A stretch of 64,000 bases of DNA from Lutibacter sp. A64 (GTDB lineage Bacteria > Bacteroidota > Bacteroidia > Flavobacteriales > Flavobacteriaceae). The DNA lies in contig NZ_CP092487.1 of NCBI RefSeq assembly GCF_022429565.1, forward strand, positions 3,366,001 to 3,430,000, given 5' to 3'. Shown here piece by piece: positions 28,553 through 38,087 of this stretch. A program made the position numbers and the translations under genes. Within the stretch, counting starts at the first letter, position 1. Every line of letters begins with the position of its first letter. The notes below the pieces were generated by a model. It ran no database searches, was not told the origin of the DNA, and worked only from the letters and a program-made list of their open reading frames with translations.

Positions 28553-28975
28553 ATGAAAAAAAATGAGTTTTTGTTTACTATTGATAGTGTACAAAATTTT
28601 AGGTCTTTACTCGAAATTATTTTACCTATAGAGTATAAGCCTATTCGTATCGAAAAAAAAGATTTTTATTTTTTAGCTAAAATAAAAAATAGTTTTAGAA
28701 GTAAAACTTCCTATTATTTAGCTTTAAGCGCTAAAAAAAAGCCTATAAATCAGTTAGCAAAAAAAATAGACACTTTTATTGAAAATAATTATAATGAAAA
28801 GCCTAAAGAAAGCAAATTTCACTACCATAAACGTTCAAAATATAAAATTGAAAAAACAACTATATATACTATTTCTAGGTTTAAACTAATTCAGTACCGT
28901 ATTTCAAATATAAAGCTTGATGAAGAAAAATTAGACTGCGCTATATTTAATTTTAATAGTAATCTAGATAAGTAG
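28553..28975 (+). CDS. Hypothetical protein, very basic and AT-rich
   Basis: A 140-residue protein I do not recognise. It is unusually rich in Lys, Asn, Ile and Phe, with no signal peptide or membrane helix. It has a basic middle (about 85-110) and an aromatic-rich tail. It stands alone between the adhesin operon terminator and the convergent ribE, 12 nt from the ribE stop. The low complexity and lack of a visible promoter leave some doubt that it is expressed. Confidence 0.55.
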   Translation: MKKNEFLFTIDSVQNFRSLLEIILPIEYKPIRIEKKDFYFLAKIKNSFRSKTSYYLALSAKKKPINQLAKKIDTFIENNYNEKPKESKFHYHKRSKYKIEKTTIYTISRFKLIQYRISNIKLDEEKLDCAIFNFNSNLDK

Positions 28976-28987
28976 CATACTAAAAAT

Positions 28988-29572
28988 TTATTTGTTTAAT
29001 AATTTTGCTACATATTTTCCAATAACATCAAATTCCAAATTTACAACAGTTCCTTTTTTAAATGTATGGAAATTTGTAAAATCATACGTATACGGTATAA
29101 TTGCAACAGAAAAAGTATTGCCTTTAGAATTAACAACTGTTAAACTGGTTCCGTTTACTGTAATTGATCCTTTTTCAATAGTAATATTATTTAGAGAATT
29201 ATCGTACTCAAAAGTAAAAACCCAGCTACCATCTTCTTTGGTAACATTTGTACAAACAGCGGTTTGATCTACATGACCTTGTACAATGTGTCCATCTAGT
29301 CTAGCGCCAAGAATCATTGCGCGTTCTAAATTTACTTTGTCACCAATTTTTAAATGTTTAAAATTAGATTTATCTAAGGTTTCTTTAATTGCTGTTACAG
29401 TATACTCTTTTCCGTCTATAGCCACAGTTGTTAAACAAACACCATTATGTGCAACACTTTGGTCTATTTTTAGTTCAGAAGTAAAATCACTTTCTATGGT
29501 AATATGTATATTATCACCTTCTTTAATAATATTTTTAACAACTCCTAAGCTTTCTATTATACCTGTAAACAT
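28988..29572 (-). CDS. ribE: Riboflavin synthase alpha chain
   Basis: A 194-residue enzyme that dismutates two 6,7-dimethyl-8-ribityllumazine molecules into riboflavin plus a pyrimidine. The start MFTGIIESLG is the family signature. Two lumazine-binding repeats are visible: one with SVAHNGVCLTTV (about 40-51) and DGHIVQGHVD (about 95-104), the second with SITVNGTSLTVV (about 136-147). The length is normal for the family. It diverges from pdxA with a 61-nt gap. The symbol is ribE in many genomes and ribC in E. coli. Confidence 0.95.
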   Translation of the reverse strand: MFTGIIESLGVVKNIIKEGDNIHITIESDFTSELKIDQSVAHNGVCLTTVAIDGKEYTVTAIKETLDKSNFKHLKIGDKVNLERAMILGARLDGHIVQGHVDQTAVCTNVTKEDGSWVFTFEYDNSLNNITIEKGSITVNGTSLTVVNSKGNTFSVAIIPYTYDFTNFHTFKKGTVVNLEFDVIGKYVAKLLNK

Positions 29573-29633
29573 ACTTTTATTAATTTATTTGATTACTTTT
29601 GAAGTCTCAAAATTAAGCATTATAACCTTATTT

Positions 29634-30677
29634 ATGGATAAATTTGAAAAAATAAAATTAGGAATTTCTATTGGAGATTTTAATGGTATTGGAATAGAAA
29701 TAATCTTGAAAACCTTTTCAGACAAACGCATGTTAGATTTTTGTACACCAATAATATTTGGAAGTACAAAATTAATTAACAATTATAAAAAAAGCATGAA
29801 CCTTAATGTGCCATTTAATGGTATTAGACAAATAGATAAAGCTGTTCCTGGTAAAGTAAATATTTTAAACATATGGAAAGAAGATATTGAATTAAAATTA
29901 GGAGAACCAACAGAATTGTCGGGTAAATTAGCTTTCGAATCTCTTGAAGCTGCAACTGCTGAACTAGCTAACGAAACAATAGATGTTTTAGTAACTGCTC
30001 CAATTAATAAAGATAATATACAATCTGAAAATTTTAAATTTCCTGGCCATACAGAATTTTTAGAATCTAAATTAGAAGGAGAGAGTTTAATGATTTTAAT
30101 GACAGATTCAATTAGAATAGGTCTAATTACCGGGCATATACCAATTGCAAAGGTTTCAGAAAATATTACACCAGATTTAATTAAGAAAAAAGTAGCAATA
30201 CTTTATAAAACTCTTGTAGAAGATTTTGCTATTTCTAAGCCAAAAATTGCAATTTTAGGACTTAATCCGCATTGTGGAGACCACGGAGTAATAGGTAATG
30301 AAGATGATGATGTTATTAGACCAACTATTTCAGAAATTCAAGATGAAGGTAAATTAGTATATGGCCCTTATGCTGCCGATAGTTTTTTTGGTTCAAGTAA
30401 TTATAAAAATTTTGATGGTATTTTAGCCATGTATCACGATCAAGGTTTAGCGCCTTTTAAAACACTATCTTTTGGAGAAGGAGTTAATTTTACAGCGGGT
30501 TTAAGCCGTTTAAGAACATCTCCAGACCATGGTACAGCTTATGAAATAGCAGGGAAAGGTATTGCAAATAACAATTCTTTTAAAGAAGCAGTATTTACTG
30601 CAATAAAAGTTTTTAAAACCCGTGAAGAGTATAAAAGTTTGACTGAAAACATTTTAAAATCCAATCAAAGAAAATAA
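29634..30677 (+). CDS. pdxA: 4-hydroxythreonine-4-phosphate dehydrogenase
   Basis: A 347-residue NAD-dependent dehydrogenase of the DXP-dependent vitamin B6 pathway. The chosen ATG at 29634 gives MDKFEKIKLGISIGDFNG, the proper family start; a much longer in-frame opening begins inside the ribE gene and is not used. Residues matching the E. coli active site are visible: His139-Thr140 (substrate phosphate side), and metal ligands His168 (TGHIP), His213 (NPHCGDHG) and His268 (YHDQG). A TACTTTTG box at 29594-29601 fits the -7 consensus about 33 nt upstream of the start. Confidence 0.95.
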   Translation: MDKFEKIKLGISIGDFNGIGIEIILKTFSDKRMLDFCTPIIFGSTKLINNYKKSMNLNVPFNGIRQIDKAVPGKVNILNIWKEDIELKLGEPTELSGKLAFESLEAATAELANETIDVLVTAPINKDNIQSENFKFPGHTEFLESKLEGESLMILMTDSIRIGLITGHIPIAKVSENITPDLIKKKVAILYKTLVEDFAISKPKIAILGLNPHCGDHGVIGNEDDDVIRPTISEIQDEGKLVYGPYAADSFFGSSNYKNFDGILAMYHDQGLAPFKTLSFGEGVNFTAGLSRLRTSPDHGTAYEIAGKGIANNNSFKEAVFTAIKVFKTREEYKSLTENILKSNQRK

Positions 30678-30725
30678 TTTTATAAAATTATTGATTTAAA
30701 TTAAAAAATGTATGTTTAATTTTTA

Positions 30726-30733
30726 TATCTTTG
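30726..30733 (+). promoter_or_regulatory. -7 box for the DUF177-rpmF operon
   Basis: TATCTTTG matches TAnnTTTG exactly, 25 nt before the ATG at 30758. It overlaps the upstream TTG that a naive reading would take as a start, which supports the ATG as the true start. No clear -33 box is present. Confidence 0.5.
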
Positions 30734-30757
30734 CACGCTCAAATTGAAGTTTCTATT

Positions 30758-31333
30758 ATGAAAGATTTAAAAAATTTCGATATTTCTTTTATAGGTTTAA
30801 AAGATGGAATGCATCAGTTTGATTATAATATAGATAAAGAGTTCTTTGATTTTTTTAATTATGAAGAGTTTTACAATTCAAATGTAAATGTAAGTTTGTC
30901 TTTTTTAAAGAAACCTACATTGTTTGAATTAAGTTTTTCGTTTTCTGGTAGTGTAGAAGTTGCTTGTGATATTACAAACGAGTTATTTCAACAACCAATA
31001 GAAACGGAAATGTTTTTAATTGTAAAATTTGGGGATGAATTTAATAATGAAAATGATGAATTATTAATTATTCCACATTCAGATTATAAACTAAATATAG
31101 CACAGTATATATATGAAGCAATTGTTTTAGCAGTACCAATAAAAAAAGTACATCCAGGTGTAGAAGACGGTACATTAAAATCTGAAATATTAGATAAATT
31201 AAATGAATTTGAAATAAAAGATAATAAAACAGAAAAAAATCATTTAGATGTCGATTCAGATGATATTGACCCTAGATGGAATAAATTAAAGAGCATACTA
31301 ATAGAAAAAAATAAGAGTAATGGCACATCCTAA
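30758..31333 (+). CDS. DUF177 (YceD-like) protein
   Basis: A 191-residue cytosolic protein of the DUF177/YceD family, which is found next to rpmF in most bacteria and is linked to 23S rRNA accumulation. An acidic C-terminal part includes [17 protein letters not shown], typical of the family end. The ATG at 30758 was chosen because the alternative TTG start lies inside the promoter box. Its 3' end overlaps rpmF by 14 nt, so the two are probably translated together. Confidence 0.88.
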   Translation: MKDLKNFDISFIGLKDGMHQFDYNIDKEFFDFFNYEEFYNSNVNVSLSFLKKPTLFELSFSFSGSVEVACDITNELFQQPIETEMFLIVKFGDEFNNENDELLIIPHSDYKLNIAQYIYEAIVLAVPIKKVHPGVEDGTLKSEILDKLNEFEIKDNKTEKNHLDVDSDDIDPRWNKLKSILIEKNKSNGTS

Positions 31334-31514
31334 AAGAAAAATTTCAAAAACAAGAAGAGATAAAAGAAGAACTCATTATAAAGCTGTAGCTCCTCAAGTA
31401 GCTGTTGATCCTACAACAGGAGAGGCTCATTTATACCACAGAGCTCATTGGCACGAAGGAAAGCTATATTATAGAGGTCAAATAGTAATAGATTCAGTTG
31501 AAAGTCAAGCTTAA
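31320..31514 (+). CDS. rpmF: 50S ribosomal protein L32
   Basis: A 64-residue protein starting [20 protein letters not shown], the classic L32 N-terminus, then [17 protein letters not shown]. Zinc-ligand cysteines are absent, as in C-minus type L32. It overlaps the DUF177 gene by 14 nt and is followed by a terminator. Confidence 0.97.
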   Translation: MAHPKRKISKTRRDKRRTHYKAVAPQVAVDPTTGEAHLYHRAHWHEGKLYYRGQIVIDSVESQA

Positions 31515-31535
31515 TTTATTATAATATAACATGGT

Positions 31536-31566
31536 AAAAAACTCTCATTTTGAGGGTTTTTTTTGT
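31536..31566 (+). terminator. Terminator after rpmF
   Basis: AAAAACTCTC pairs with GAGGGTTTTT (one G-T pair) around an ATTTT loop, followed by a run of T. Confidence 0.75.
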
Positions 31567-31666
31567 TTTTTATAATCATTTTTTTAAAAAATGATGAAAT
31601 TGGCAAATAATTAAAAATAAATTTCATTACTTTGAAACTCTTTCTTTATTAAAAAGAAACCGTATT

Positions 31667-32662
31667 ATGACAAAAATAACCGCAGCAATTACAGCCGTAG
31701 GGAAATATGTTCCAGAAGATGTTTTAACTAACCAAATGTTAGAAAAAATGGTCGATACTAATGATGAATGGATAACATCAAGAACTGGAATTAAAGAACG
31801 AAGAATTTTAAAGGGAGAAGGATTAGGAACTTCATTTATGGCTATTAAAGCTGCTCAAGAACTTATTGATAAAAAAAAATTAGACCCAAAAGAAATTGAA
31901 CTTGTTATTGTTGCAACGGCAACTCCAGATATGCAAGCAGCTGCAACAGCAGCTTTTGTAGCAACTGAAATTGGTGCAATAAACGCTTTTGGATTTGATT
32001 TAGAAGCAGCTTGTTCAGGTTTTTTATATGGAATGTCAGTAGCATCTAGATATATAGAATCTGGAAGGTATAAAAAAGTATTGCTTATAGGGGCAGACAA
32101 ATGTTCTTCTATGATTGATTATACCGATAGAGCAACCTGTATTATTTTTGGAGATGGAGCAGGCGCTGCATTGTTTGAACCAAATGAAGAAGGACTTGGC
32201 TTGCAAGACGAGTATTTAAGAAGTGATGGATCTGGAAGAGATTTTTTAAGAGCAAAAGCAGGAGGTTCTTGTTATCCTATAACAAAAGAAGTATTAGATA
32301 AAAGAGAAAATTTTGTTTTTCAAGAAGGAAAAACAGTATTTAAAAATGCAGTTTTTAATATGGCAGATGTTGCGGTAAAAATAATAGAACGCAACAATTT
32401 AACTAAAGAAACTGTAGATTGGCTTGCAGCACATCAAGCTAATAAAAGAATAATAGAAGCAACTGCTAATAGAATTGAATTAGATAAATCTAAGGTTATG
32501 ATGAATATTCAAAACTATGGAAATACTACTTCAGCTACATTGCCATTGCTTTTAGCAGATTACGAAAAACAACTTAAAAAAGGAGATAAAATAATTTTTG
32601 CTGCATTTGGTGGTGGTTTCACATGGGGATCTATTTACTTTAAATGGGCATATAACTCTTAA
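31667..32662 (+). CDS. fabH: Beta-ketoacyl-ACP synthase III
   Basis: A 331-residue thiolase-fold enzyme that starts fatty-acid synthesis by condensing acyl-CoA with malonyl-ACP. The catalytic triad is visible: Cys116 (EAACSGFLYG), His256 (AAHQANKRI) and Asn286 (NYGNTTSAT). WITSRTGIKERR (about 35-46) is the usual CoA-binding segment. It precedes accB and accC on the same strand, an expected fatty-acid synthesis grouping in this lineage. Confidence 0.96.
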   Translation: MTKITAAITAVGKYVPEDVLTNQMLEKMVDTNDEWITSRTGIKERRILKGEGLGTSFMAIKAAQELIDKKKLDPKEIELVIVATATPDMQAAATAAFVATEIGAINAFGFDLEAACSGFLYGMSVASRYIESGRYKKVLLIGADKCSSMIDYTDRATCIIFGDGAGAALFEPNEEGLGLQDEYLRSDGSGRDFLRAKAGGSCYPITKEVLDKRENFVFQEGKTVFKNAVFNMADVAVKIIERNNLTKETVDWLAAHQANKRIIEATANRIELDKSKVMMNIQNYGNTTSATLPLLLADYEKQLKKGDKIIFAAFGGGFTWGSIYFKWAYNS

Positions 32663-32694
32663 ATTAATTAACTTTTAAAAACTAAGTGAATATT

Positions 32695-33177
32695 ATGGAA
32701 TTAAAAGATATTCAAAATCTAATTAAATTTGTAGCTAAATCTGGTGCAAGTGAAGTTAAATTAGAAATGGAAGACATTAAAATTACCATTAAAACTGGGT
32801 CTGAAAAAACAGAGACTACAATTGTACAACAAGCACCTTTAGGTATGCCTCAAATGGCAATGCCTAATCAAATTGTTACTCCAACCCAACCACAAGAAAC
32901 ACAACAAGCAGCTAATGCTACTACAGAAGAGTCTAAATTTATTGAAATTACTTCGCCAATAATTGGAACTTTTTATAGAAAACCATCTCCAGATAAACCT
33001 GTTTTTGTTGAAGTTGGAGATAATGTATCTACAAATACTGTAGTTTGTATGGTTGAAGCAATGAAACTTTTTAATGAAATTGAAGCTGAAGTTACTGGTA
33101 AAATTGTTAAAATTCTTGTAGAAGATGGTACGCCAGTTGAATTTGGTCAACCTCTATTTTTAGTAGATCCATCATAA
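32695..33177 (+). CDS. accB: Biotin carboxyl carrier protein of acetyl-CoA carboxylase
   Basis: A 160-residue carrier that holds the biotin carboxylated by AccC. The ATG at 32695 (MELKDIQNLIKFVAKSG) is the normal family start; an in-frame GTG nine bases earlier is not needed. A Pro/Gln/Ala-rich flexible linker (about 45-80) leads to the biotinyl domain, with the modified lysine Lys124 in CMVEAMKLFNE. It lies between fabH (32 nt) and accC (79 nt). Confidence 0.96.
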   Translation: MELKDIQNLIKFVAKSGASEVKLEMEDIKITIKTGSEKTETTIVQQAPLGMPQMAMPNQIVTPTQPQETQQAANATTEESKFIEITSPIIGTFYRKPSPDKPVFVEVGDNVSTNTVVCMVEAMKLFNEIEAEVTGKIVKILVEDGTPVEFGQPLFLVDPS

Positions 33178-33256
33178 TTAAAACCACAATTTTTAATTTT
33201 CAATTTCCAAAGAATTTTGGATATTGTTTTTTAAATTTTGACAAACAGAAGTAAGT

Positions 33257-34612
33257 ATGTTTAAAAAAATATTAATAGCCAATAGAGGTGAGATTGCACT
33301 GCGAGTTATTAGAACTTGTAGAGAAATTGGAGTTAAAACAGTAGCTGTATATTCAACTGCAGATGCAGAAAGTTTACATGTGCGTTTTGCTGATGAAGCA
33401 GTTTGTATTGGACCACCATCTAGTGGTGAATCATATTTAAAAATGTCAGCAATTTTAGCTGCAGCCGAAATAACAAATGCCGATGCAATTCATCCGGGTT
33501 ATGGTTTTTTAGCTGAAAATGCTAAATTTTCTAAATTATGTGAAGAACACGGAATAAAATTTATTGGTGCTACAGCTGAGATGATTAGTCAAATGGGTGA
33601 TAAAGCTTCTGCAAGAGCAACAATGAAAGCCGCAGGTGTACCAACTATTCCTGGTTCAGAAGGTATTTTAGAAACATTTGAAGAAGCTGAAGCCTTAGCA
33701 GATGAAATGGGATACCCTGTAATGTTAAAAGCAACAGCAGGTGGTGGTGGAAAAGGAATGCGTGCTGTATGGGAAAAAGAAAAGTTAAGAATACATTGGG
33801 ATGCAGCTCGCCAAGAAGCGGGTGCAGCATTTGGTAATGAAGATATGTATCTAGAGAAATTGATTGAAGAACCTAGACATATCGAAATTCAAATAATTGG
33901 TGACTCTTTTGGAAAAGCTTGTCATTTATCTGAAAGAGACTGTTCAATACAACGTCGCCATCAAAAACTTACAGAAGAAGCGCCATCTCCATTTATGACT
34001 GCTCAATTAAGAAAAAAAATGGGAGAAGCTGCTGTAAAAGCCGCAGAACATATTTCTTATGAAGGAGCTGGAACAATAGAATTTTTAGTTGATAAACATA
34101 AGAATTTCTATTTTATGGAAATGAATACGCGTATTCAAGTAGAACACCCAATTACTGAACAAGTTATTGACTACGATTTAATTTACGAACAAATTAAAGT
34201 AGCGGCAGGTATTCCAATTTCAGGTAAAAATTATTTTCCAAAATTACATTCAATTGAATGTAGAATTAATGCGGAAGATCCTTTTAACGACTTTAGACCT
34301 TCACCGGGAAGAATAACAACATTACATGTTCCAGGTGGACATGGAATTAGAGTAGATTCTCACGTATATGCTGGGTATTCAATACCTCCAAATTACGATT
34401 CTATGATAGCAAAATTAATTACTACTGCTCAAACTAGAGAAGAAGCAATTAATAAAATGCGTAGAGCTCTTAATGAATTTGTAATTGAAGGTGTAAAAAC
34501 CACAATACCATTCCATAGACAATTAATGGAGAACCCAGATTATATTTCTGGAAACTATACCACAAAATTTATGGAAGATTTTAAAATCCAACCAGTTGAG
34601 GAGGATGAATAA
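33257..34612 (+). CDS. accC: Biotin carboxylase subunit of acetyl-CoA carboxylase
   Basis: A 451-residue ATP-grasp enzyme that carboxylates biotin on AccB using bicarbonate and ATP. It starts [32 protein letters not shown] (about 76-88), the glycine-rich ATP loop GGGGKGMR and the metal/substrate motif [16 protein letters not shown] are visible. The length is typical. It ends the fabH-accB-accC block, and a perfect palindromic terminator follows. Confidence 0.97.
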   Translation: MFKKILIANRGEIALRVIRTCREIGVKTVAVYSTADAESLHVRFADEAVCIGPPSSGESYLKMSAILAAAEITNADAIHPGYGFLAENAKFSKLCEEHGIKFIGATAEMISQMGDKASARATMKAAGVPTIPGSEGILETFEEAEALADEMGYPVMLKATAGGGGKGMRAVWEKEKLRIHWDAARQEAGAAFGNEDMYLEKLIEEPRHIEIQIIGDSFGKACHLSERDCSIQRRHQKLTEEAPSPFMTAQLRKKMGEAAVKAAEHISYEGAGTIEFLVDKHKNFYFMEMNTRIQVEHPITEQVIDYDLIYEQIKVAAGIPISGKNYFPKLHSIECRINAEDPFNDFRPSPGRITTLHVPGGHGIRVDSHVYAGYSIPPNYDSMIAKLITTAQTREEAINKMRRALNEFVIEGVKTTIPFHRQLMENPDYISGNYTTKFMEDFKIQPVEEDE

Positions 34613-34629
34613 ATTTTTAAATTAAAATT

Positions 34630-34669
34630 AAAAAAGGTTGTTTTAAATATTTAAAACAACCTTTTTTTT
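34630..34669 (+). terminator. Terminator after accC
   Basis: A perfect 26-bp palindrome (34636-34661) has arms GGTTGTTTTAAAT and ATTTAAAACAACC. It is flanked by A and T runs, so it can work in both directions. Confidence 0.88.
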
Positions 34670-34693
34670 AGACTTTTTTTAAATAATAGAATT

Positions 34694-35158
34694 ATGAAGC
34701 ATCAAAACGTAGTAATTGACGGTATAGATAAAATTATTTTAAAACATTTAATGCACGATGCTAGAACTTCAATTTTAGGGATTGCTAGGGAAATTGGAAT
34801 TTCTGGTGCGGCAATTCATCAAAGATTGCGAAAATTAGAATCTAGTGGATTAATAGCAGGATCAAAGCTTATAATAAACCCAAAAATCCTTGGATATACT
34901 ACTATGGCTTATGTTGGTGTGCATTTAGATAATGCCAGTAAATATACTTCGGTAATAAAAAGGTTAAAAGAAATTCCAGAAGTAGTTGAGAGTCATTATA
35001 CCACAGGAAATTGGTCTGTTTTTATAAAAATATTGTGTAAAAACAATACACATTTAATGAAGGTTTTAAATGAAGAAATTCAATTTATTAAAGGAGTTGC
35101 TCGTACAGAAACGTTTATTTCATTAGATCAACCAATAGATAGGCAAATAACTTTATAA
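34694..35158 (+). CDS. Lrp/AsnC-family transcriptional regulator
   Basis: A 154-residue regulator. An N-terminal helix-turn-helix (about 10-60) contains DKIILKHLMHDARTSILGIAREIGISGAAIHQRLRKLE, given here only as its key positions: the AREIGIS turn and the IHQRLRKL recognition helix. A C-terminal RAM/ligand domain follows (about 75-145; VESHYTTGNWSVFIKI). It would bind an amino acid and act as a local or global regulator. No target is evident. Confidence 0.9.
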   Translation: MKHQNVVIDGIDKIILKHLMHDARTSILGIAREIGISGAAIHQRLRKLESSGLIAGSKLIINPKILGYTTMAYVGVHLDNASKYTSVIKRLKEIPEVVESHYTTGNWSVFIKILCKNNTHLMKVLNEEIQFIKGVARTETFISLDQPIDRQITL

Positions 35159-35160
35159 AA

Positions 35161-35195
35161 AAACCTAGCAATTATTAAAACTGTTAGGTCTTTTT
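35161..35195. terminator. Shared terminator between convergent genes
   Basis: ACCTAGCA (35163-35170) pairs with TGTTAGGT (35182-35189, one mismatch), flanked by A and T runs. It serves the Lrp gene and possibly the facing protease gene. Confidence 0.65.
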
Positions 35196-35225
35196 AAATA
35201 TGTAATTTATAACTCGTAATTATTT

Positions 35226-35924
35226 TTAATCTCTAGATCCAAAAATTCTTAAACCCCAATAAAATAACATTGCTAACGATCCTAATGCAGCAACTAAATA
35301 AGTTCTAGCCGCCCATTTTAAGGCATCTTTAGCGCCATCTTGTTCTGTGTTGGTAAGCATATTATTTGTTTTTAACCAAGCCAATGCTCTATTACTTGCA
35401 TCATATTCAACAGGTAAGGTAATAAAACTAAAAATAGTTGCTAAGGCCATCATAGCCAAACCAATTACAGCAATTGTGAATCCAATTGGAGAATTACCAG
35501 ACGCAGCACCTAAAACTACGCCACCAATAACTAACCACATAGAAAATTTAGAGGTAATGCTAACAGCAGGAACTAATTTAGAACGCATTTGCAACCATTG
35601 ATAAGCTTGTGCGTGTTGTACAGCGTGCCCAACCTCGTGAGAAGCAACAGCAGCAGCAGATGCATTACGTTCATTGTAAACGGCCTCACTTAAATTAACG
35701 GTTTTATTAGTAGGGTTGTAGTGGTCTGTTAACCTTCCTGGAGTAGAAATTACTTTAACATCGTAAATTCCATTATCACGAAGCATTTTTTCAGCAATTT
35801 CTCTTCCGCTTAAACCATTTTGTAATCTAACTTTAGAGTAGTAGTTAAATTTTCTTTTTAATTGTTGGCTTACCAACCAACTTACTAATGAAATACCACC
35901 AATTATTATATAATATCCTATCAT
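35226..35924 (-). CDS. Zinc metallopeptidase of the YugP family
   Basis: A 232-residue membrane protein. An N-terminal helix (about 1-20) is followed by a cytosolic part with the zinc motif HEVGHAVQHA (about 95-104), where HExxH has the form HEVGH. Two further hydrophobic helices follow (about 125-170), then a C-terminal helix. YugP proteins are predicted membrane proteases of unknown substrate. It diverges from ansA and converges with the Lrp gene. Confidence 0.9.
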   Translation of the reverse strand: MIGYYIIIGGISLVSWLVSQQLKRKFNYYSKVRLQNGLSGREIAEKMLRDNGIYDVKVISTPGRLTDHYNPTNKTVNLSEAVYNERNASAAAVASHEVGHAVQHAQAYQWLQMRSKLVPAVSITSKFSMWLVIGGVVLGAASGNSPIGFTIAVIGLAMMALATIFSFITLPVEYDASNRALAWLKTNNMLTNTEQDGAKDALKWAARTYLVAALGSLAMLFYWGLRIFGSRD

Positions 35925-36002
35925 AATTTCTTTTTTAGTTAATGTATTTTAATTTGGTAAATTTACAGCATAAATTATTCCAAATATAAGCATTAAGACA
36001 AA

Positions 36003-37043
36003 ATGACAAAAATTCCTAAAATACTTTTAATATATACAGGCGGAACCATTGGTATGGTTAAAGATTTTAATACAGGAGCATTAAAAACATTTAATTTTGA
36101 TAAACTTTTAACGCATATACCAGAAATAAACCTATTGCATTGTAATATTGAAAGTGTTTCTTTTGAAGAGCCTATAGATTCTTCAAATATGAATATTTCA
36201 AACTGGGTGATTTTAGCTGAAATAATTGAGGAAAATTATTACAATTTTGATGGTTTTGTTATTTTACATGGTTCCGACACCATGTCTTATACTGCATCTG
36301 CAATTAGTTTTATGTTTGAAAACTTATCAAAACCAATAATTTTCACAGGTTCTCAATTACCTATAGGAGATTTAAGAACCGATGCTAAAGAAAATTTGAT
36401 TACAGCTATTCAAATAGCATCTTCACAAGAACAAGAATTGCCTGTTATTTCTGAAGTTTGCCTGTATTTCGAATACAAATTATATAGAGCAAATAGAACA
36501 ACAAAAGTTAATGCAGAACATTTTCAAGCATTTTATTCCCCAAATTTTCCACCCTTAGGAGAAAGCGGTGTTTATTTAAAGTTCTCTAAAGAGCTATTGT
36601 TTAAATCAAATGTAGATGATAAGCCTTTAAAAGTTAGAAAAAACTTAGATAATAATATAGCTATTTTGAAAATATTTCCAGGAATAACAGAAGTAGTAAT
36701 ACATGCTATTTTATCTATAGAAAATTTAAAAGGCGTTATTATTGAAACCTATGGTTCTGGTAATGCTCCAACACAAAGTTGGTTTATTAATTTGTTGAAA
36801 AAGGCAATAAGTAAAGGAATATACATTGTAAATGTTACACAATGTATTAGTGGAAGTGTAATTTTAGGGCATTATGAAACGAGTGAACACTTAAAAAATA
36901 TAGGAATTATTAATGGAAAAGACATCACTACAGAGTCTGCATTGGCAAAATTAATGTATTTATTGGGCGAAAATCTTCCTAAAAATGAGTTTAAAGCAGT
37001 ATTTGAGAAATCTTTGCGAGGTGAAATGCGTGAAGATTTATAG
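36003..37043 (+). CDS. ansA: Type I L-asparaginase
   Basis: A 346-residue cytoplasmic asparaginase that hydrolyses Asn to Asp and ammonia. The two catalytic threonine motifs are TGGTIGMV (about 12-19) and HGSDTMSYTA (about 89-98). LRTDAKENLITA and the later NVTQC segment are also typical. No signal peptide is present, which fits type I. It stands alone, divergent from the YugP-like gene. Confidence 0.94.
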   Translation: MTKIPKILLIYTGGTIGMVKDFNTGALKTFNFDKLLTHIPEINLLHCNIESVSFEEPIDSSNMNISNWVILAEIIEENYYNFDGFVILHGSDTMSYTASAISFMFENLSKPIIFTGSQLPIGDLRTDAKENLITAIQIASSQEQELPVISEVCLYFEYKLYRANRTTKVNAEHFQAFYSPNFPPLGESGVYLKFSKELLFKSNVDDKPLKVRKNLDNNIAILKIFPGITEVVIHAILSIENLKGVIIETYGSGNAPTQSWFINLLKKAISKGIYIVNVTQCISGSVILGHYETSEHLKNIGIINGKDITTESALAKLMYLLGENLPKNEFKAVFEKSLRGEMREDL

Positions 37044-37335
37044 GCTTTTTTAAATAAAAAACAACAATTTATTTTTTTTAATAATGAATTATTAAAATAA
37101 ACAGTGTTTTTTGTATAAATAGAAAAATAATATATTATTGTAAATAAAAAATTTAAAGTGCGTCTAAAATTTTCAAAATTCAACAATTTTTTGTTACTTG
37201 CCTTCGCAAAAGTTTGATACGAAAAGAGACTTTTGATAGTCATTAAGACTTTTAAACTTACTCTTTATACTATTACTATTTGTTTAAAAAATTATATATT
37301 TAACCGTAAAATTAATAAATTAACTATTACACACG

Positions 37336-38079
37336 ATGAAAAGAGTATTTACTATCCTTGCAATTACAGGGTTATTGTTATTTGGAGCAGCACCTAAAGC
37401 TATTGCACAAGATGCAGCAAACACAGAACAAGTTGCAAACGACGAAACAAAAACATTTCACCAAGAATTAAAACAACGTTTTATTGAGGGTGGACCATTT
37501 TTTATGGGAATTGTATTAGTAGCCTTAATTTTAGGGTTAGCAATTGCTATTGAAAGAATTATTTATTTAAACATGGCTACTACAAATACTAAGAAATTAG
37601 TTAATAAAGTTGATGATGCACTAGCATCTGGTGGTGTAGAGGCAGCCAAAGAGGTTTGTAGAAATACAAAAGGGCCTGTTGCTTCTATATTTTACCAAGG
37701 TTTAGATAGAATGGATGAAGGTGTAGATGCAGCTGAAAAAGCAGTTGTTGGTTATGGTGGAGTTCAAATGGGTCTATTAGAGAAAAACATTTCTTGGCTT
37801 TCTTTATTTATCGCATTAGCACCAATGCTTGGTTTCATGGGAACAGTAATTGGTATGATTAGCGCGTTCGATTCAATTCAACAAGCTGGTGATATTTCTC
37901 CAACAGTTGTTGCCGGTGGTATTAAAGTAGCATTATTAACAACAGTATTTGGTTTAATTGTTGCAATTATTCTTCAAATTTTTTATAACTACATTATCTC
38001 TAAAGTAGATAGTATCGTAAACAATATGGAAGACGCTTCAATTTCACTTGTTGACCTTTTGGTTAAACACAAAAAATAA
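37336..38079 (+). CDS. exbB: ExbB/TolQ-type proton channel
   Basis: A 247-residue MotA/TolQ/ExbB protein, the proton-channel subunit that powers TonB-dependent uptake. It carries an extra N-terminal hydrophobic signal-like segment (ending AIAQ) as is usual in flavobacteria. Helix 1 is near 55-75, and the conserved GLLEKNISWLSLFIALAPMLGFMGTVIGMISAF block (key: APMLGFMGTVIG) is followed by the last helix near 195-215. It begins a four-gene run with gaps of 7-9 nt. Confidence 0.94.
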   Translation: MKRVFTILAITGLLLFGAAPKAIAQDAANTEQVANDETKTFHQELKQRFIEGGPFFMGIVLVALILGLAIAIERIIYLNMATTNTKKLVNKVDDALASGGVEAAKEVCRNTKGPVASIFYQGLDRMDEGVDAAEKAVVGYGGVQMGLLEKNISWLSLFIALAPMLGFMGTVIGMISAFDSIQQAGDISPTVVAGGIKVALLTTVFGLIVAIILQIFYNYIISKVDSIVNNMEDASISLVDLLVKHKK

Positions 38080-38087
38080 GAGAAATT

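Noticed and set aside
29286..29633. Extended N-terminus for PdxA beginning inside ribE
   Set aside because: It is antisense to ribE coding sequence. The ATG at 29634 gives the family-typical start and puts the active-site residues at the expected positions.
30731..30757. TTG start for the DUF177 protein
   Set aside because: The TTG lies inside an exact TATCTTTG promoter box. The ATG at 30758 is the better start.
32686..32694. GTG start for AccB
   Set aside because: The ATG nine bases later gives the standard MELKDIQNLIKF N-terminus.
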